NCBI GenBank assembly: GCA_029204225.1
Contig: MU833390.1
Location: 1-56,985 of the forward strand
Origin: Diphasiastrum complanatum
Lineage: Eukaryota; Streptophyta; Lycopodiopsida; Lycopodiales; Lycopodiaceae
DNA length: 56,985 nt
Direction of reading: 5' to 3'
Positions 48,401 to 56,985 of the stretch are shown one piece after another (positions within the stretch are counted from its first letter, which is position 1; each line of letters opens with the position of its first letter). Below the pieces are notes generated by a model, which was not told the DNA's origin, did no database searches, and worked only from the letters and a program-made list of their open reading frames with translations. The position numbers were made by a program, and so were the translations under genes.

Positions 48401-51400
48401 TCATATCATAACATGCACTAACATTTTATGGGATTGTATCATGTTTTTTGAGCAGCCTGGATACACAGGAAATTTTTATTGATCCTGTGGATGAGTTGTT
48501 TGCACCAAATTACTCCAAGGTTATCAAAATACCAATGTGTTTTAAAACAATGAAAGAGAAAGTTCAGGCACAACAATATCTGAGCTGGCAGGCATTTGTG
48601 GTGAGTTTAGCAGTGTCCTCGTTCTTCCAATATCTTTTCAGTAAGCCAATTAAGTACAACTTAATGTTGTGCTTATGTTATTTGATTGATAAATTTTTTC
48701 CCAGGATGATTTTGAGCGAATTTGTTACAATGCAATGAAGTACAATCAAATTCGTTCAAATATTTGGAGAGCTGCAAAGAAGTTGCTGTGCGAAGGCAAG
48801 AAGCTTCTTGAGAAGTTTGAAACAAGAGGTTCCAAACTGGCAGACTCCATCAAAGAAGTGGCTGATGACCGAAGTCTTGGGCTCGTCTCTGAAAATCCTG
48901 TCCTAAAGGATTTGGAAAATGTAAGCCGAGGAAAAAATGGACTGAATGACTGTTTTGTAACCTCTCGATATCAGCCAAGTGTGAATGATTTCCTTGAGCA
49001 GAAAGGAATAGATGGACCAATAAGGGGAGGAGGGGAAGCTTTGCGAGAATCTCCAGATGTGGTTGAGGATTTCTTTCTGGATGAGGGCAATTATTTGAAG
49101 ACAAAAGGAGACTACAAAACTGATTCAAAGTTGCAGTTAAGTATCACTTCTGAGGAGGTTGAAATCGAAGAGTGCACATTAAAGGGAGCTGTGCGAGAGG
49201 ACTCTGACAGCCAAGCAACAGATTATTCCAGCTCTTTTGAATGCAGCCTGGGCGAAGGTAAGAGCGATTCTGCCTCCACTGGATTATGGGACAGCACTGA
49301 AGTACAGTCGAGATTGAGAAATGGCTCTGCAGTGTTACTATATCCTGAAGATGACGCTTTAGTTGTTGAGCCAAATGAAAGGTAAGACTATATCAAAGTC
49401 TTTGTTCAGATGCACTCATTAAACATTTTTGTGTGATAGGCAAGTTATGAGTACAGGTTTGTTCTAATGGCAATGCAGTAATCTGACTTTCAAACATCTT
49501 TGTTAAAGAGTTTCAAGCACATTCAAGGACTTTGTAAGTGTTTTTTGACCTTTTGTACGCAACAAAACCCACAGTAGATAAGCAAATGGGGTTGTATCAC
49601 AACTGAAAGGCTGTCGAGTGAACAAGTCTGATTGCAACTCTGGATGACATTGAATTACCACATCAATGGGAAAATCAGTTTTTGACAAAGTAGGAATCTT
49701 TCTCTTCTGCATGGGCCTCAAAATATGTACTTTTTGAGTGCAAAACAAGTGCTTCCTAATCTTGACAGCATATGCACGATTCTTTTCAATCTTTTGAAGA
49801 CTTGTAATGATCTGGCAGAAGGGACTGATGCATTTATTTAGATCGTCAGTTGTTTGGGAGACTGTAGCTGTTGTTCTTGTAATTTCTATTTGCTACAAGA
49901 TGAGCCAGAATGCCATTACTTCCTAAACTACTTAAATAATCTACTGGCCAATTAAGTCAAGAAGTAGCTTAGCTAGAGCTGCATTGAGAATTCTTTTCAC
50001 AGGCTTTTAAGCTGTCTGCTAAGCTGCATGTTTTTCAAGCTGAGCAGTGACGCTGAAAGATGTGAGCAGTTATGAGAAAGAACAGAGCGAACAGACTATC
50101 AAAAGCTGTTTTGGAGGTTCTAATGTGCACTGCATGGATATGTTTTGTAGCTTTTACTTCTCTCTTCCATTTATCATTTCAAGCCAACTTTCTATTGTGG
50201 TGTGTGTTAAGAACCCGGTAACACTGAAGGAGCCTTGAGTTACAATCACTGCCAATGTGCTCCTTCACATCTGTCCAACTGTATCTTCATAATGATGGTA
50301 AATAGTGGATGGAGATACTGTATGTAGTACAGCACCCCTTCAACCCAGTGTGCCTTTCCCTGCATAATAACAGGAACTGTGTGGCACTCCTGCCACTTGT
50401 CCCTCTGCTGATCCCCTATGGGTGTTGGCACCTACCGTATTCTTGACTTGGGGACACTAGGCACACCCTCTGTTGCTATGTTCCCCATCTGATCCTTTGT
50501 GAATGCCATCCCTTAGGTAAAGGGGTTGTAACAATATGTTAGCAATAAAAGTTTGGAAAAAGGGACATCTGAGTTGAATGGAACCTGTATGTGAGCTGCA
50601 CCTACTCATGTTTGCAATCAAATGTTTGGAACGTTCAAATGTGAAAAGTTTGGAAAAATCCTCCAAACGGTTGCAACATTTTCTCCAACGAAAAATAAAT
50701 CAGTCATTTCTAAAATATGACCAATGAGAGTTCGCAACGCATCTAGTCTGCCAAAGTTCAACCATTTAAATATGTGGCACATCTGAAATGGATATCCTGC
50801 TCCAAATGAGCTTTATCAATCATTTTTTTCAGGGCTTTAAATTAACTCAATTGCAATTAGTGGTCCATCAAGTTAGTTTAGTTCCTCTTTGGATGCCAAA
50901 ACAGGGCCTGAGACCCTTGTTTCTAACATCCCAAGTGTAAAACAAAAAAAAGGAGCAGCTTTACAGTACCCAAAATCCCCCCCCCAAGAAAAGGAAAACG
51001 TTCATAAAACCTATGTGTGAAACAGGTTCCAAACGTGGGAGATCCAAATGCGTTTGGTTGCAACTATGCCTACTCTTGGGTGCAAATGAAGTGAGTAGGG
51101 ATGTTGCAAGCGTTTAGGTTCATTTAACTCCATTATATGCACGATGAAGTTGATGGTCTGAGACTGTGGGACAACTCCATAGGGTTGAAGATGTGTGCAC
51201 GTCTCCTTTTTATGTCAGGTGTTATTTTAGGCATAAAATCAATATATTTTTCTATTAGTGGACATCTAGTTCTTGTATGAGATCTTCCCCTGTACGGCCA
51301 TCTTGTTTGCGCTAATGCTTTATCTTCAGTGGTTCATTTTGCACCCCCGCTGTGCTTTTCAGTGAAGTTTTGAGCAAACTAAAGTGACAAATTGTATAGT

Positions 51401-54400
51401 CTACATGAAGCCGCCATGATGATCGCCAAAAATACACAACTTATAACCACACGTATCCATTTGGTAAGCTAGAAAATGTAATTCCAACAAACTGTTACAG
51501 CAAAGCTTTAAGCAACAAGTAATGTTTATCAAAATGTGAAAAAATTGCACTTGTTATAAGTTATATAGAGATCTTTTGTAATGTGTAAATACATATCTTG
51601 TACATAGTTTTTCATAGGAAAATCCATTTGAGTCTGTGTCTGCATATGTAGGTTAGTTATTTCCTTTCATACATGAATATGTTTAATTCAAATCGATCAT
51701 TTCCAACGGTACTTACACTAAAGATATGTTAACTTATATTTGTGTTAGGGGTACATATTTGAATCAGGTTTGTGTGTCCAAATTGTATCAAATTTCAACA
51801 GTGTGTTATTTCGTTTTATGCAGAACATGCACAATTTGAGTTTTAAGTTCTACCTTTTCAATAGGACTGACGATCTATCACACTTTTGTGGTCGTTCTCA
51901 AGCACAAGATTTTTTTTAAAGCTCAAATTGGCCTGATACACTGTCTTTAACTTCCTTATTAGTTTCTATCAAACCCTTATTAGTAAATTCCATCAGGCCA
52001 AAAATATTTGAACCACCATTCTTTACCTGAACCCTGATAAGTCTAGAATCATCTCATCCTGTCGGTATTCTGCAATGCAGTTCAATTAGCAACTATGGTT
52101 GTTCTCACATTAGAATGTGAGTTGTTTGCAATGGGTTATATTAGTCCTCTTTTGAAACTGGTTACTATGCTGCCTGTGTTCAGGACAGAGATGCGCGTCC
52201 AGGCCGGACGCGGCCAAATTTTTTTTTTTTTTACTAAATAACCCAAAAAAAAATTAAAAAAAAAAAACGGACGCGTCCGGACCCCCGGACGCACCCGTGG
52301 TCCATTTTTTTAAATTTTTTTTTTTAAGTCTAAATTTTTTTAAAAAAATTTTAAAAAAAAAAACCGGACGCGTCCGGACGCGCGTTCGCGTCCGGGTCCC
52401 GCTTCCTTAGATTCAGGAACATGTCTTTATAGGTGTGTTGAATTTTAATACTCGAGTAATAATTAAAATTTAAATTATAATACTTGTTGGAATCATAATT
52501 TAAGTATTGCTGAATTTTAAATTGCCCCCATCACATTTGTACATACTATAACTATTGCAATAATCTTTTGGACAATATGAAGTATGAACAACATAAATAC
52601 ATAGCTACCATGTTTGCATGGAGATGAGAGAATGTCTGTAACTATTTTTGCTATTGTTCTTCAAAGAGGTAAATGTGGTCTTGATGATCTGATTGAGGAT
52701 TGAATATTTTCCATATATCCCAATTAAATACATCTTTACGTACATGGGTATTTGTGGAATCTAGAGAAGTGGGATCGATTTCATGTTGAGACATGTGAAC
52801 CAGGCCTCTTTTTCATACATAAATGTGATGCTGTTTTGTCTTTGAGGAGCAAATGCTGGTGGGTGATGGTTTTACCAGTCTCCCCTTTCTAGAATATGAT
52901 GCCTGTTTTATCAGCATAATATTGAGAACTTTGCATGCATGATCTCAAAGTTTTGGAGGAATTTGAAGTACCATACATTGTCCGGAATCATATTCAGGTG
53001 TAGGCTTTTTCAGAGAGTTAGTTTGGTTCATGGTTCTTGTCTTCTCGAATTGTCAAACAACTTCTACTTTTGCTAGTTATCGAACATTCTTTTTCAATTT
53101 CTGGCATCTTGTTCAAGCTTTGGAAAGAGTTATGTTATTCAAGGGCCTTCTTTTGTAGAGTCATGAACCTGTAGGTTGATTATCTTTTGGTTTCTCTTTA
53201 TACAGAAAGAAAAAGGCTCTCAATCAAGAGTGGAAAACTTACAGACGAGGTATTGAGTGGAGATGTCGTTGGCTTGAGCTTCGAATAAAAGCTCTTCAGG
53301 ACCAGGCTTCAAGATATGACCAGTTTCTTGAAGAGAGGGAGGTGAAAAAACGATGGAGAACTGAGCATGGATTGGAGATTGTATCTGCAACTAGAGTGGT
53401 TCCATTCACTGATAAGCACATCAAGCAGCCTGTTTTGCACCGGAAGAGGAGGAGGAATCTTGAAGATAGCATCGATGCAGCTGCTTTCATGTCAAGGCAT
53501 CCTCTTTTTTCTAGATATGGTAGTGTATATAAGACGCAGATGTAGTTAACCTGACCAATTCCATATAGATGATACTTAAAAATAGGGGCAGTCACAGGGA
53601 ATCTGTTGAAGCTGATGTGAAATTTCCACTCAGGTCATAACAGTGGACTGGAACAGAAGTTACAGAACCTTAACTAGAAGGAACCACGTTCGAGTTTGTG
53701 TAACGAAGATCTCTAAATGAAAACACTTAATTTTTAGCTGTTTTTCATTTAAGATGTTTAAAAACTGATTTTTCTTGAGGCACTATTTTGACAAATGAAC
53801 TAATCTGCTCTGATTGCTCATGCTGTATCATAGCCCATGTTAGCTGACCTTACGTTGAGCTACAGGAAATCAGGAGAAAGTATAGAAGTCAAAAGTTATT
53901 GTTTGCTGCTTAATTTGTGAACTTGTACTATTGCAGAAAAGAAAAAGCAAGAGCAGGATGATCCTCATGAAGGCTTGTTTGACAACCAGCATTTCCGTGT
54001 GATAGAGCACACTTGTATGTAGCTTTTCACCCTATGCATGTGCTCAGTTTATTGGATTTCGCTAAGTAAATAATAGAATCTACTGACTAGCTAGTAATGT
54101 GCCTACATCCTTGTATTTGCACTTCTAGTATGCAACATTAAGTGGTTGATCTTAGTTGCTGGATATCATATCATTGAAGGCGATTATTCTAGTTGCTGGT
54201 TGTATTCAACGGTAGCTTGAATGTTTGAAATACTGGATTTGGTGTGCAGCGATGGGCTTGGAGGAGGCTGTTCAGCCAGATGAGTCTGACATAGATGAAC
54301 CACCGTCACCTATCAGGGGATTAATTTTAGGTGAAGGTTCTATAGAAGAATTGTTGTGGAACATTGAGTCACTGCAGGTACGGGTTGTTAAGCTAAGGAA

Positions 54401-55337
54401 TCAGCTGAGCAGAGGGACTCATATAAATCTAAATGATGTGCATTGGAAAAGTTCTTGGCAAGGCTTGCAAGCCAGGAATTTGTCTCCTGTGCTTGAAGCT
54501 CAAGGTGAGCAATCTTCTTTGCCTTCTCCCAAAGGTATTATGCGACCTCCAAAACATCGGCCCGATGGAGGACTATCTCTTGTAGGACCAAGTAATTCGG
54601 CACCTTCTAACATACCGGCACAGAAGTCTTCTGGTTCAGCTACAGTACGAAGGCGAACTGCTGACTATGACATAAGCAATGTCGTGATGCCTGTGAGTGT
54701 GGGAGCAAAGTACGTGGAGCCTGTGCGTCATGCAAAGATCAAAACACCTTGCTGGAGAAGGTTGGAAGAGTTTACTGCTCCTGCTCGTTCGAACGGAGGG
54801 AACTCAAGTGATGAGGTTGGGTTTAATCTCAATACATATATTGAAGAAGTACCTGTTTAGAAATTCATGACCAAGTCTTGTGTACTGTAGGAGCCACGGG
54901 AGAATCGTATTTAAGGATATATTTCTTTGGTAAGGTCTACTTATGTTTCCATGCCATTTATAATTTTTACGGTATTTTCTTGACAGGGTACGGATGATGA
55001 GCTTTACATGAAAATGCATGATCAAATGGAAGTGAAAGAAAGACTGCATCGGATGCCTCATTCTTTAAAGCGCCATATGGATGAAGCAGGGGCAAGCACG
55101 GTATATAGGGTAGTAAAGGCTCGTGGAAAGGTTACCAGCATGGACCCCATTGAGCTAGATAGGAAGGGTGAAGATCATGGTGACAACTTAGCCGGTGAAA
55201 GTGATGTATATTCTGCAGCCCTTATCAAAGGGAAACGCACACGACGGGATTCTAGAGGCAACTTTACTCATTCAAGAGGTAGAGAACTGCTAAATTTATT
55301 CGCTGAGACATCAAATCTGGAAAGGTCTTTACAATAA
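41069..55337 (+). CDS. Bromodomain protein with KANSL1/NSL1-like region (eight-exon model)
   Basis: Likely nuclear chromatin protein, about 1226 residues. Exons: 41069-42410, 43348-43555, 48456-48600, 48705-49381, 53206-53519, 53937-54014, 54250-54815, 54987-55337. All introns are GT-AG, every phase matches, and the total is 3681 nt. Residues 1-500 are acidic, Ser/Cys-rich and unrecognised. Residues about 508-604 form a bromodomain: FIDPVDELFAPNYSKVIKIP (ZA loop, first Tyr kept) and ICYNAMKYNQIRSNIWRAAK, with the acetyl-lysine-binding Asn in MKYN. Residues about 791-835 contain TYRRGIEWRCRWLELRIKAL, like KANSL1-type proteins that partner MYST acetyltransferases. HRKRRRNLEDSIDAAAFMSR, EELLWNIESLQVRVVKLRNQ and YDISNVVMP follow, known from plant proteins of this type. 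A TAG at 41042 precedes the chosen Met in frame. An upstream coding exon cannot be excluded. Function is inferred. Confidence 0.82.
43348..43555 (+). CDS. Exon 2 of the bromodomain gene
   Basis: Between ...CAACAG and GTTGGT. It ends in DDVLDLVI, which forms the first helix of the bromodomain together with exon 3. Phases 1 and 2 match its neighbours. Confidence 0.8.
44530..44938 (-). repeat. Copia LTR fragment in intron 2 (copy a)
   Basis: Its right end reads ...TATATCTCAACA followed by CCCCCCCGTAATGGC, i.e. a G-rich polypurine tract before an LTR start TGTTGAGA on the minus strand. It is similar to 45026-45421. The outer end is undefined. Confidence 0.65.
45026..45421 (-). repeat. Copia LTR fragment in intron 2 (copy b)
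   Basis: Shares GACCTAGCTATGGAGTATCT, GAGGGCGTGG and ATAGGCATTA...CAACACCCCC with copy a, and is followed by the matching Pol tail on its right. Confidence 0.7.
45422..45800 (-). pseudogene. Copia RT fragment in intron 2
   Basis: Minus strand reads FVVVVLYVDDLLITGSNKKL followed by SSEFEMKD and, after a frame change, GLLHYCLGVEV and ISQAKYAQKLLKRFNMQESK. This is the catalytic half of copia RT. It is a dead fragment inside the second intron of the bromodomain gene, opposite to the direction of transcription. The same block without the RT part follows LTR copy a. Confidence 0.85.
46986..47100. repeat. Short element built from GGTTCGAACC palindromes
   Basis: About six full or near copies of GGTTCGAACC or its variants within 110 bp of intron 2. 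The ends loosely form an inverted pair (AGGGGTTCGAA on the left, TTGAACCCTAA on the right). It may be a small hAT-like non-autonomous transposon. Confidence 0.5.
47570..47885. repeat. Palindrome-rich element with AAACGCGTTT-type motifs
   Basis: The left part has CAGAAACGCGTCTCTGGG and the right part GGGAACGCGTTTCTTA, facing each other about 260 bp apart in intron 2, with related GAAACACATTTCTGG between. A small inverted-repeat transposon is possible. Confidence 0.4.
48456..48600 (+). CDS. Exon 3 of the bromodomain gene
   Basis: Between TTGAGCAG and GTGAGT. Encodes the bromodomain ZA loop: LDTQEIFIDPVDELFAPNYS and KVIKIPMCFKTMKEKV. Confidence 0.9.
48705..49381 (+). CDS. Exon 4 of the bromodomain gene
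   Basis: Between TTTTCCCAG and GTAAGA. It begins DDFERICYNAMKYN, the bromodomain B and C helices with the conserved Asn, then a Lys-rich helix and a long acidic linker. Confidence 0.9.
50570..51131. repeat. Inverted-repeat element in intron 4
   Basis: The left end GAGTTGAATGGAACC and the right end GGTTCATTTAACTC are inverted copies. Inside them, CACCTACTCATGTTTGCA and TGCCTACTCTTGGGTGCA blocks and repeated CGTTTGG motifs recur. The size of about 560 bp and absence of coding fit a miniature inverted-repeat element. Confidence 0.5.
52187..52411. repeat. CpG-rich GGACGCGTCC element in intron 4
   Basis: GGACGCGTCC-type palindromes at both ends surround long A and T runs. It is flanked by TTCAGGAC (52179-52186) and TTCAGGAA (52412-52419), a possible 8 bp target-site duplication with one mismatch, as hAT elements make. 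Confidence 0.5.
53206..53519 (+). CDS. Exon 5 of the bromodomain gene
   Basis: Between TTTATACAG and GTAGTG. Encodes the KANSL1-like segment (EWRCRWLELRIKALQDQASR) and the basic HRKRRRNLEDSIDAAAFMSR block. Confidence 0.88.
53937..54014 (+). CDS. Exon 6 of the bromodomain gene
   Basis: A 78 bp exon between TATTGCAG and GTATGT. Encodes KKKQEQDDPHEGLFDNQHFR. It keeps phase 1 on both sides. Confidence 0.78.
54250..54815 (+). CDS. Exon 7 of the bromodomain gene
   Basis: Between GGTGTGCAG and GTTGGG. Encodes SIEELLWNIESLQVRVVKLR and DYDISNVVMPVSVGAKYVEP, the part shared with plant relatives. Confidence 0.85.
54987..55337 (+). CDS. Exon 8 of the bromodomain gene
   Basis: Follows TTCTTGACAG. Begins GTDDELYMKMHDQMEVKERL, ends with a basic region (KGKRTRRDSRGNFTHSRGRE) and TAA at 55335-55337. 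Confidence 0.85.
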   Translation, partial: GTDDELYMKMHDQMEVKERLHRMPHSLKRHMDEAGASTVYRVVKARGKVTSMDPIELDRKGEDHGDNLAGESDVYSAALIKGKRTRRDSRGNFTHSRGRELLNLFAETSNLERSLQ

Positions 55338-56985
55338 TGTGGATATCAAACTTTCTAGAACAAAGTCTTTGACTTGGTGCCTGATGCTGAAGCTCATGAA
55401 GGTGGTATATGTCCTAGTATTCAGACCATGCACCCAAGGCATTTTGTTCATAGCCAAGTTTGCCCTTGTACTGATGTTTGGAGGTAAAAAATTAAGCTGA
55501 GGGTATTATCCACAAACATGTATCAGGCTACTGATATGGGATATGCTGCAAGCGGACTTCCGTATGAGTTGTATGGCCATACTTGAATACAAGCATTTGG
55601 AGTACACGAAAATGTGTAGTGTTCGTACGCCGCAAAATCTATGGTGTGATGAAAATAGATGCGGTCTCTACCAATACTACAATTTCATACGTTCTATACT
55701 TTGGGTACTTTCAAATTTGATGTTGCATAACGGAAACACTTGCAGTAAATCAAGTGGGGAATTATTATGTCATCCAGCAGTTTCCTATCTATGTTCCTAT
55801 GCAAATCTTCTCAGATTGAATATTTGAGTGAGATATTGGGTGAAGACTCAGTTGTTAACATGCTGATGGAGTGGCTGGAATGCACAGATGAATTGGGTAA
55901 TACTTATATGCTATCTCACAATTTCCTTTATACGTTACCATGCGGGATCAAATTTTTGAGTGAGGTGTGGGATGCGGATAGAAGCACTTGCAGATCAAGT
56001 GGGGAGTTAGTATGTCATCCTGCAGTTTCCTATCTATATTCCTATGCAAAAGGGATTGAATATTTGAGTGAAATATTGGACAGTTTTTTAACATGCTGAC
56101 GGAGCGGCTGGAATGCACAGACGAGGTTGGTACTGATGATATGCTATCCTACAATTTCCTTTGTATGCTCCCATGCGGGATCAAATTTTTGAGGGAGGTA
56201 TTGGATGTGGATCAGCTTTGCACATGCGATTGACTGGGTGGAATCCGCATGATTATCTTGGTCTTGCATGAGTTGTACACATGCACTGCATGAATTTGGT
56301 AGACAGCAGTATACCCTTAACATGATATTATGCTCTCAGCATACAACCCACTTCTGCCAACGCATTCTAGTGTGTACAGTTTCATACACGAAACTCTATA
56401 CAGGCCTTACGGTTGGGTATGTGTACTGGTCTCTACTAGCCTGCCCTTGCTTTATTGGCACTCAGGAATTCTTTTAGCAGGTTCTAAGAATATGGGTTTC
56501 TTTTTGCAACCTTTTATGGTTGCCATCCTTACTACCCCATTAAAATTATGTGGACAGTCATCAATTGGCAATGGCTTTTATGGAAAGAGAGCATCTTTCT
56601 TAATTTCAAACTAAGCTATTTGCTTTCAGAAGTCATATTTTGTGTGTCTTTTATCTATCAAGCCTTAAGGTGAAAGTAGCATGAGAATAGTATAGGTTTT
56701 TTCTGTGTAGATTGATCTCAATGGGTAATTTTTTTGCACACTTCTCTCAAGAGTGATATGAACTCAGCGTGACCTACATATTTTTATGCAGGTGTCACCT
56801 GCACCTACCCTTAATCATATTTGTCTTTTTATGTGGCATTTATTACTTGCTGCATAGGTAGTCAACCTCATTTTGTCCTCGGGAAGACATTTAAGTTGAA
56901 CAAACCGTCTTCTAAGCTGGGGCTTATGTCAATTTCCTCTTTTGTAGAGTAATTGGGACAAAACGACCTTAATCCCATTACCATT
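55338..56985 (+). other. 3' UTR and downstream flank of the bromodomain gene
   Basis: No further gene recognised. The open frames here lie in a tandem array (55766-56215) or have no conserved content. Confidence 0.5.
55741..56220. repeat. Higher-order tandem array downstream of the stop codon
   Basis: Two ~240 bp units (starting about 55741 and 55988), each made of two related ~115 bp subunits. Subunits begin TATGTCATCCAGCAGTTTCC (55766), TATGCTATCTCACAATTTCC (55907), TATGTCATCCTGCAGTTTCC (56011) and TATGCTATCCTACAATTTCC (56140), and each continues to a ...TTTGAGTGAG-ATTGG-like end. Confidence 0.85.

Noticed and set aside
53342-53545. Separate short gene of 67 codons
   Set aside because: It is part of exon 5 read past its donor site; splicing to 53937 keeps frame and conserved text.

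Overview
This window is a piece of a land-plant nuclear genome. The evidence is Ty1/copia retrotransposons primed by initiator tRNA-Met, a plant-type LINE, a Ty3/gypsy relic, and one intron-rich nuclear gene with GT-AG introns. Nothing bacterial, organellar or viral is present. The species cannot be named from sequence alone. The repeat density and TE-filled introns point to a large, repeat-rich genome.

Layout. About 1-38.2 kb is nested and decayed transposon sequence. It contains: (i) a broken copia reverse-transcriptase fragment (399-1360, +); (ii) a decayed ORF unit, 'A' (2005-4226), between two ~275 bp direct repeats; (iii) a complete copia element on the minus strand (4757-11582) with two LTRs, primer-binding site, polypurine tract, gag, protease, integrase, RT and RNase H, all mutated; (iv) a second decayed ORF unit, 'B' (12587-15631), whose C-terminal half is homologous to A and which carries no recognisable transposition enzyme; (v) two minus-strand copia halves back to back (15751-19677 and 19691-23165); (vi) a copia element with two similar LTRs whose internal IN-RT segment is inverted (23311-26774); (vii) a copia gag-protease relic (27030-28943, +); (viii) an internally deleted copia element with perfect target-site duplications (29508-31781, +); (ix) a gypsy RT relic, an LTR fragment of the family of (iii), and a LINE relic (33757-38220).

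About 39.2-55.3 kb holds the only apparently intact gene. I could assemble eight exons (41069-55337, +) whose splice phases all agree and whose summed length is a multiple of three, giving about 1226 residues. It encodes a bromodomain (about residues 508-604), then a tryptophan-rich helical segment resembling the KANSL1/NSL1-like plant nuclear proteins, then a basic and acidic tail. This suggests a chromatin reader or scaffold linked to histone acetylation. Its upstream leader holds three G-boxes and a degenerate ~200 bp tandem array. Its introns (up to 4.9 kb) have collected copia LTRs and several short, palindrome-rich, CpG-rich elements. Downstream of the stop is another array with a higher-order (a-b-c-d) repeat.

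The best candidates for something undescribed are the A/B ORF family, the bromodomain plus KANSL1-like fusion, and the palindrome-rich intronic elements. All boundaries come from reading by eye; no alignment or database search was run.
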